From Rhizobium sp. G21 (GTDB taxonomy: Bacteria; Pseudomonadota; Alphaproteobacteria; Rhizobiales; Rhizobiaceae), in contig NZ_JACFXW010000001.1 of the NCBI RefSeq assembly GCF_014158035.1, positions 1,426,001-1,490,000 of the forward strand: 64,000 bases of DNA. Direction: 5' to 3'. This document shows positions 58,216 through 64,000 of the stretch, one piece after another (positions within the stretch are counted from its first letter, which is position 1; the number at the start of each line of letters is the position of its first letter). The translations under genes were made by a program, and so were the position numbers. Under the pieces are notes generated by a model. It was not told the DNA's origin. It worked only from the letters and a program-made list of their open reading frames with translations, and made no database searches.

Positions 58216-58476
58216 CTATGAACCTGTGGCGTTGGTCGACATCGATCCTGGCGCTCATCGATGTCGGTGAAAGCAGGCAGATACACGCTCGAACTTTTCG
58301 ACGCTACAATTTTGCGGCGCCGGCCCGTCGTTCGCAATGTCTTCAGCAAACTTCTTTCGTCAGCCCACCCTTAGATAAGCGCCCATTAATTTGTTACCGC
58401 TAAATCTAACGGCCGTTGAAATTCTTTGCAAATGCAGGATGGTTCGCGTCACGAGCCATCGAACAAGGGGCCGGGA

Positions 58477-60423
58477 ATGAAGAGACCATCTGTCAAAACC
58501 GCGATGATCGGCATGCTGTGCGCCATCATGGCGTCCGTCGCCACCCTTTCGGCGGTGTCGCTGTCCAGTGTGTCCTCGTTAGGCGCTGCGACGGAAACGA
58601 TCGGCAATTACTGGTTTGAACGGTTGCTGACGGCGCGGGAGATCAAGGGCGCCTTCGCGAATGTCCGCTTGGTGCTGGCGCGTCATGCGATGATCGTCAA
58701 CACCAGCGACTTCGAAGCGGAACAGAAAAACTACAGCGAGGCGCAAGCGGCGCTGGACAAGGCGATAGCCGCCTATGAGGCCGGCGCGCGCACCGAAGAG
58801 GGTCGAGCGCTGATCGCCGACATCAAACCGCTGATCGCCGATTATTACGCCGCTGCGGCGGATTTCGCCGAATTGATCAAGAACGACAAGAAATCCCAGG
58901 CTTTCCCGGTCTTTAAGACGGCGTTGAAGCCGAGGGCGGACGCGGTCAACGAAAAGATCGGCCAACTCGTCGACTTCATCGCCATGAGCGCCAAGCAGAA
59001 CGTCGACGGAGCCAATGACGCCGCCCGCTCCGCATTCGCCTGGACGTCGGCAATCGCCCTGGCCGCCTTGGCCATGGCCGCCGCCGGCATCTATTTCGCT
59101 GTTTTCGGGGTCGCCAATCCCATCCAGCGGATTACCGTGTCGATGCGCAATCTCGCGGGCGGCGACGCGGTGTCCGAGATTCCCTTTGCAGGCCGCGCCG
59201 ACGAAATCGGCGCCATGGCGGGCGCAGTCGAAGTGTTCCGCCAGAACGCCATCAACAATCGCCGGCTCGAAGAGGAAGCTTCCGCCAACCGCAACCAGAC
59301 GGAGCAGGCTCGTCTCGCAGAACAGCAGCGCATCGCCCGGGAAGCCGAGCAGTTGCGCATCGCCACATCGACGCTCGGCGAGAGCCTGAAGCGCCTCGCC
59401 TCCGGCGACCTGACCTGCCGGATCGAGACCGCGTTCGCCGCCGAATATGAAAGCCTGCGCGGCGACTTCAACGCCACGGTCCAGCAGCTGTCGCAAGCAA
59501 TCTCTTCCGTGTCGATCGCGGTGCGGAATATGGACAGCGGCACCCGTGAGATTTCCTCCGGCGCCTCCGATCTCTCCAAGCGCACCGAACAGCAGGCCGC
59601 GTCGCTCGAGGAGACCGCAGCCGCGCTCGATCAGATCACCGCCAACGTGTCGAGCTCCAGCAAGATGACCGACGAGGCGCGCGGCGTGGCGCAGTCGGCC
59701 AATCAGAGCGCTGCGCAATCGGCGCAGGTGGTGGCGCATGCCGAAGAGGCCATGCAGCGCATCGAGCAATCGAGCCAGCAGATCTCCAACATCATCGGCG
59801 TGATCGACGAGATCGCGTTCCAGACGAACCTGCTCGCGCTGAACGCCGGCGTCGAGGCGGCGCGGGCCGGCGAGGCCGGCAAGGGTTTCGCCGTCGTCGC
59901 CCAGGAAGTGCGCGAGCTTGCCCAGCGCTCGGCCCAGGCCGCCAAGGAAATCAAGGGCCTGATCCAGAACTCGACCTCGGAAGTGGAAAGCGGCGTCAAG
60001 CTGGTGCGCGACACCGGCGAGGCGTTGAAAACCATCGGCGGCTATATCGGCACGATCAACCGCCATATGGAATCCATCGCCACCTCGGCGCGGGAACAAT
60101 CGACCGGCCTGGCCGAAGTCAACGTCGCCGTCAACCAGATGGACCAAACGACGCAGCAGAATGCGGCGATGGTGGAACAGTCGACGGCCGCCGCCGCGTC
60201 GCTTGCCCAGGAGGCCGGCAAGCTGCGCGACCTCGTCGCCCAGTTCCGCCTGGAGCATGGCGCGGCCGTGCAGACGGCGGCGCTGCGGCAGACGGCGACA
60301 GCCATGGCGCGGCCCGTTGCGGCGCCCCGCCCCGTCGCCGCCCGCCCGGCTCCGGCTCGCGCCGCCGCCAAGGCCGTGTCGCACGGCAATGCGGCGATCA
60401 AGGACGAGTGGGAAGAGTTCTGA
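58477..60423 (+). CDS. methyl-accepting chemotaxis protein with four-helix-type sensor
   Basis: About 648 residues. A membrane helix (about 8-30), a helical periplasmic domain (about 31-190) like the four-helix-bundle MCP sensor, a second helix (about 192-212), HAMP, and a long signalling domain. The hairpin tip shows [20 protein letters not shown] and [20 protein letters not shown]. The protein ends EWEEF, a tether pentapeptide for CheR/CheB-type enzymes. ATG 58477 is chosen over the earlier in-frame start because the membrane helix follows directly. No chemotaxis genes are nearby. Confidence 0.93.
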   Translation: MKRPSVKTAMIGMLCAIMASVATLSAVSLSSVSSLGAATETIGNYWFERLLTAREIKGAFANVRLVLARHAMIVNTSDFEAEQKNYSEAQAALDKAIAAYEAGARTEEGRALIADIKPLIADYYAAAADFAELIKNDKKSQAFPVFKTALKPRADAVNEKIGQLVDFIAMSAKQNVDGANDAARSAFAWTSAIALAALAMAAAGIYFAVFGVANPIQRITVSMRNLAGGDAVSEIPFAGRADEIGAMAGAVEVFRQNAINNRRLEEEASANRNQTEQARLAEQQRIAREAEQLRIATSTLGESLKRLASGDLTCRIETAFAAEYESLRGDFNATVQQLSQAISSVSIAVRNMDSGTREISSGASDLSKRTEQQAASLEETAAALDQITANVSSSSKMTDEARGVAQSANQSAAQSAQVVAHAEEAMQRIEQSSQQISNIIGVIDEIAFQTNLLALNAGVEAARAGEAGKGFAVVAQEVRELAQRSAQAAKEIKGLIQNSTSEVESGVKLVRDTGEALKTIGGYIGTINRHMESIATSAREQSTGLAEVNVAVNQMDQTTQQNAAMVEQSTAAAASLAQEAGKLRDLVAQFRLEHGAAVQTAALRQTATAMARPVAAPRPVAARPAPARAAAKAVSHGNAAIKDEWEEF

Positions 60424-60448
60424 GTTCACCCATCACGCGACTTCACGA

Positions 60449-60484
60449 CATGGCGCGGGGCTCGGGTCCCGCGCCATGCTTTTT
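60449..60484 (+). terminator. intrinsic terminator after the first MCP gene
   Basis: The stem CATGGCGCGGG / CCCGCGCCATG (perfect) has an eight-base loop. It is followed by CTTTTT. Located 25 bases after the stop codon. Confidence 0.85.
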
Positions 60485-60707
60485 CGCGGCCGTGACTCGG
60501 CGGTGTTGCAAGGCCGTCGCGCCTAGCGCACGAAAGCTGATCATGTGCAATTTTATATTGTTTTTACAATAATTTGCTCGGTTAGCAAGAAAAGTAAATT
60601 CACATGACGAACCAACTATTCCTTAATTTTCTATGGTTATTACTTAGTCAGTTTTGACAGGGCTTGCGCTTTGTCAAGCAAGTCATTCGTGTTGGGGCGG
60701 AGCCATC

Positions 60708-62665
60708 GTGAAATCCATCATCAATTCTCTTCCGTTGTCGGTGCAGATCATCGGCAGCGTCGCAGCCGTTCTGGTTCTCGTCGGCGCGGCCAATCTCGCC
60801 TATGAGATTTCGCAGCAAAACGCGTCGATCGAAGAAAACGCTCAAAAGCGTGGGAACGCGGCGTTGGACATGCTCGAATCCGTGCATGTCAGCGCCATGC
60901 TGAACCGGGACAAGGTGGCGGACGGCGACCCCGCGATCGGCACGCTCGACGGCACGATGGAACGCTTCTCGTCACAGAGCCAGGGCGTCGATCTGTGGCT
61001 GGTGATGGGTCGAAGATCGTCGCCTTCCAGAAATCCGAAGGCGCCGAAGAAGTCGAGGGGCCGAAAGACGCCGTCGACGAAAAGACGATTTCGGACAAAT
61101 CCCCACAAGTCACGGTCACAGGCGACCATATGCGCATCACCCGCCCAGTCATTCTGGGCCAGGGCTCGGCCGCCGACCCGGCCTGCGCCGCCTGTCACAC
61201 CGCCAAGATGAACATTCAGGCCGGCGAAATCGTCGGCGCCTATAGCGCCGCGGTCGACCTGGCGCCCGATCGGGCGGCCGTGTTCGCCGCAATCAAAGCA
61301 AAGCTTGCGATCGGCTTCGCGGTTCTGGCCGTGGCGCTCGGCGCCATAACCGTTCTGCTGCGGCTGACCGCGATCCGTCCGTTGCGCAGACTCGCCGACG
61401 CCACCGAACATCTCGCCAAGGGCGACATTTCCGTGGATGTGGACGGCCAGAACCGCTCCGACGAAATCGGAGCCATGGCGCGTGCGCTCGACGTGTTCCG
61501 CGACGCCTTCCAGCGCAATCGAAAACTCGAGTCCGAGGCGGAGGGAAATCGTCAACTGATGGAGCGCAATCGCCTGGAGGCGCAGGCTCGCGCCGAAGCG
61601 GACGCGGCCGCTCGACTGAAGCAGGCGACGTCGGGTCTCGCCGGCGGCCTCAGGCGTCTCGCCGATGGCGATCTGGCCTTTGAACTCACCGAACCCTTCT
61701 CGCCCGATTTCGAACCGCTGCGCCACGACTTCAATTCGTCGATCAAGCAACTCGGCGACGCGCTGTCTGCGATCCAGGCGAGCGTCGGCGTCATCGACGC
61801 CGGTTCGCGCGAAATCGCCACCGGCGCCGCCGACCTCGCCAAGCGCACGGAATCGCAGGCGGCCTCCCTGGAAGAGACCACGTCCGCGGTCGAGCAGATC
61901 ACCGTCAACGTCTCCAATTCGACTCATCTGACCCAGGAAGTGCTGGACGAAGCGACGGTGGCCAACACCGACGCCGGCAAGTCGGGCGCGATCGTCGCCA
62001 ATGCCGAAGCCGCGATGCAGCGCATCGAAGACTCCTCGGGCAAGATCGCCAGCATCATCAGCGTGATCGATGAAATCGCCTTCCAGACCAATCTTCTGGC
62101 GCTGAACGCCGGTGTCGAAGCGGCGCGGGCCGGCGAAGCCGGCAAAGGCTTCGCGGTGGTGGCTCAGGAAGTGCGCGAACTCGCCCAGCGTTCCGCCAAC
62201 GCCGCCAAGGAGATCAAGGGGCTCATCCAGAACTCGTCCAACGAAGTCGGCAACGGCGTGAAACTGGTGCGCGACGCCGGCGCCGCGCTCAACGCCATCG
62301 GCGGACATATCCAGACGATCAACCGCAAGATGGAGGAAATCTCCACCGCCTCGCGCGAACAGTCGATCGGGCTCAAGGAAGTCAACGCCGCCGTCTCGAC
62401 GATGGATCACTCGACCCAGCAGAACGCCGCCATGGTCGAACAATCGAGCGCCGCAGCCGCCACGCTCGCCCAGGAGGCGGCCAAGCTGCGCGATCTCGTC
62501 GCGCGGTTCTCGCTGACCCAGGGGTCGAACCCCGCCAGCCTGCTGCGTCAGACCGCTTCGCGCATGGCGAGCCCGACCTTCGGCGCCCCGCAACGGAGCC
62601 GCAGCGCGGCGTCGCGGCCGGCAAGCGGCAACCTTGCGGCAAAGGACAACTGGGAAGAATTCTGA
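60708..62665 (+). CDS. methyl-accepting chemotaxis protein with c-type-heme (CxxCH) periplasmic sensor (frameshifted as sequenced)
   Basis: About 653 residues. Membrane helices at about 13-33 and 200-220 flank a periplasmic domain that contains [12 protein letters not shown], a CxxCH heme c motif (Cys160-His164). The surroundings resemble the DUF3365/Tll0287-like heme domain. HAMP, a second HAMP-like segment and the signalling domain follow, ending DNWEEF. The frame is lost at GGG 61007-61009; with one more [18 protein letters not shown] is continuous. GTG 60708 follows GGGGCGGAG. Likely senses redox state, O2 or NO through heme. Confidence 0.92.
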
Positions 62666-62691
62666 CCGGCGCTCCCTGCCCCAAAACGCCT

Positions 62692-62720
62692 CCCCCGGAC
62701 GGTCCGCCGTCCGGGGGTTT
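62692..62720 (+). terminator. intrinsic terminator after the heme MCP gene
   Basis: The perfect 11-base stem CCCCCGGACGG / CCGTCCGGGGG with a TCCG tetraloop is followed by TTTCATTTT. Located 26 bases after the stop codon. Confidence 0.88.
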
Positions 62721-62785
62721 CATTTTGAACGCTGGTCAATTCGTCGATCCTCGGCCATAATCGTCGCGTCACAAGGAGCCCGCCC

Positions 62786-63709
62786 ATGTCCTTCTTTCCC
62801 GGCCACGACCCCGAGCCCGGCGATGCGCATGCCGTCGATCAGGTCGAACTGCTGATCGTTCCGCGCTCCTCGGACATCGGCAGTTTCGAAGTGCGCCGGG
62901 CGCTGCCCTCCGCCAAGCGTCGCATGGTGGGGCCTTTCATCTTCTTCGACCGCATGGGGCCAGCCTTGTTGCGCGCCGGCCAGGCGATGGATGTTCGGCC
63001 GCATCCGCATATCGGACTGTCCACCGTCACCTATCTGTTCGACGGCGAGATCCATCATCGCGACAGCCTGGGCACCGGCATGGTGATCAAGCCGGGCGAC
63101 ATCAACCTGATGACGGCCGGGCGGGGAATCACCCATTCGGAGCGGACGCCGGACAAACTGCGGGGCAAGCCCTTCTCGATCTCCGGCCTGCAGACCTGGC
63201 TGGCGCTGCCGGAAAGCCATGAAGAAATCGATCCGGTGTTTGCCCATACCAGCGTCGACGCGCTGCCGACATTCGAAGACGGGGCGACGCGCGGCCGGGT
63301 GGTCATCGGCGGCTGGGAAGGCCTCGTCTCGCCGGTGAAGACGCCGACCGACACCCTCTATGTCGACCTGACGATCGGGGCAAACGAGACTTGCCCCTTC
63401 CCCGCCGGCGCCGAAGAACGCGCGGCCTATGTGCTCGAAGGGTCTGTATTCATCTCGGGCATAGAACATCCCGCCGACCAGTTGCTGGTGTTCCGGCCCG
63501 GAGATGCGATCGACCTCACAGCGGGCCCGACGGGTTGCCACATCATGCTGTTCGGCGGCGAGACCATGCCGCAAAAGCGTTATATCTGGTGGAATTTCGT
63601 CTCCTCCTCCAAGGAGCGGATCGAGCAGGCCAAGGAAGAATGGCGCACGGGCAAATTCGACATCGTGCCCGGCGACGAAGAAGAATTTATTCCTCTTCCC
63701 GCATCATGA
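62786..63709 (+). CDS. pirin family protein
   Basis: 307 residues, bicupin. The N-terminal cupin binds a metal through the His cluster in DVRPHPHIGLSTVTYLF and the later His in GRGITHSE; C-terminal pirin domain ends FVSSSKERIEQAKEEW. Bacterial pirins act as quercetinases or as regulators of pyruvate metabolism; which applies is not visible. It has AAGGAG nine bases before ATG 62786. It lies between the MCP terminator and dxs. Confidence 0.92.
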   Translation: MSFFPGHDPEPGDAHAVDQVELLIVPRSSDIGSFEVRRALPSAKRRMVGPFIFFDRMGPALLRAGQAMDVRPHPHIGLSTVTYLFDGEIHHRDSLGTGMVIKPGDINLMTAGRGITHSERTPDKLRGKPFSISGLQTWLALPESHEEIDPVFAHTSVDALPTFEDGATRGRVVIGGWEGLVSPVKTPTDTLYVDLTIGANETCPFPAGAEERAAYVLEGSVFISGIEHPADQLLVFRPGDAIDLTAGPTGCHIMLFGGETMPQKRYIWWNFVSSSKERIEQAKEEWRTGKFDIVPGDEEEFIPLPAS

Positions 63710-63861
63710 ACGGACGAATGCCGGCATAGCTTGGCGAATGCGCCGGAAAGGTCTAGTATCCGCCGATGGACGCCTCATTTTCAGCGTTGTTTGCTGTTGA
63801 AAAAGGCGCAAAGAGCGATAATAAGGCCGGCTCGAACTTTGTCCGGTGACAGGATCAGCCC

Positions 63862-64000
63862 GTGAACGCATTGCCCCAGACGCCGCTCCTCGACAAGGTC
63901 AGCTTTCCGGCCGATCTGCGCAAACTCGACGACAAGGAGATGCCGCAGCTCGCCGCCGAACTGCGCGTCGAGATGATCGACGCGGTGTCCAAGACCGGCG
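63862..64000 (+). CDS. dxs: 1-deoxy-D-xylulose-5-phosphate synthase, 5' part (cut by the window edge)
   Basis: Only the first 46 codons are inside: [20 protein letters not shown], then [20 protein letters not shown] and VSKTG. This is the standard DXS N-terminus, so the assignment is firm despite truncation by the window edge. The enzyme condenses pyruvate and glyceraldehyde 3-phosphate to start the MEP pathway that IspH (30.2-31.2 kb) completes. GTG 63862 with AGGA about nine bases upstream is the start. Confidence 0.9.
   Translation, partial: MNALPQTPLLDKVSFPADLRKLDDKEMPQLAAELRVEMIDAVSKTG

Noticed and set aside
58579..62593. Two very long minus-strand frames opposite the MCP genes
   Set aside because: Both mirror the MCP coding phase and share similarity only because the MCPs are similar.

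Overview
The window is a GC-rich stretch of a Hyphomicrobiales (Rhizobiales) chromosome, Alphaproteobacteria. The evidence is the aa3 cytochrome oxidase assembly cluster in the order ctaC-ctaD-ctaB-coxF-ctaG-ctaE followed by DUF983, SURF1, ispH, thrB and rnhA; an ialB-type gene next to tldD; thrC followed by a mitochondrial-processing-peptidase-like M16 protease and a GNAT gene; long palindromic intergenic repeats of the kind common in Rhizobiaceae, Brucellaceae and Phyllobacteriaceae; and tlyA, an RlmD-like methyltransferase and dxs near the right edge. I cannot name a genus. I saw no tRNA, rRNA, CRISPR array, transposase or integrase.

Layout. 0-11.2 kb: an EAL-CBS-GGDEF protein, a quinone oxidoreductase, a HAD phosphatase, a lipoprotein, thrC, the M16 protease, a GNAT enzyme and a membrane PAS-GGDEF-EAL protein. 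11.2-18 kb: YqgE/AlgH, a DsbD-like periplasmic protein, a peroxiredoxin, a MarR regulator with a clear operator, DUF1398, a DUF2778 transpeptidase-like protein and a GFA-family protein. 18.2-21.3 kb: a compact type III polyketide synthase / isoprenylcysteine-methyltransferase-like / MFS exporter cassette. 21.4-27.8 kb: a secreted phytase-like protein, a flavin-binding oxidase-like protein, a secreted EEP-family hydrolase and an MHYT-GGDEF-EAL protein. 27.8-38.6 kb: rnhA, thrB, ispH and the cytochrome oxidase cluster on the minus strand, with a DUF1778/GNAT toxin-antitoxin pair lodged between thrB and ispH. 38.9-44 kb: ialB, a parDE pair, tldD and a LysR/TauD divergent pair. 44-49.4 kb: a membrane protein, two sulfotransferase-like genes, a RibBA with a degenerate second domain, and aroC. 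49.6-64 kb: pdxH, a DnaJ-like protein, fabI, an OxyR-like regulator, RNA methyltransferases, two chemoreceptors (one with a c-type heme motif), pirin and the start of dxs.

A caution governs the whole annotation. About twenty genes, including thrC, thrB, ctaB, fabI and yqgE, are each broken by a one-base shift. Most are a missing base, often in a short C or G run, and reading on in the neighbouring frame restores a normal protein. This pattern fits residual indels in an unpolished long-read assembly much better than gene decay. I give these genes full coordinates and mark each shift site.

Functional themes are aerobic respiration (aa3 oxidase with a perfect FNR-type box just upstream of ctaC), cyclic-di-GMP signalling (three large proteins), chemotaxis/redox sensing (two MCPs with C-terminal WEEF tails), peroxide and thiol handling, and accessory modules: the type III PKS cassette, two toxin-antitoxin pairs and tandem sulfotransferases.
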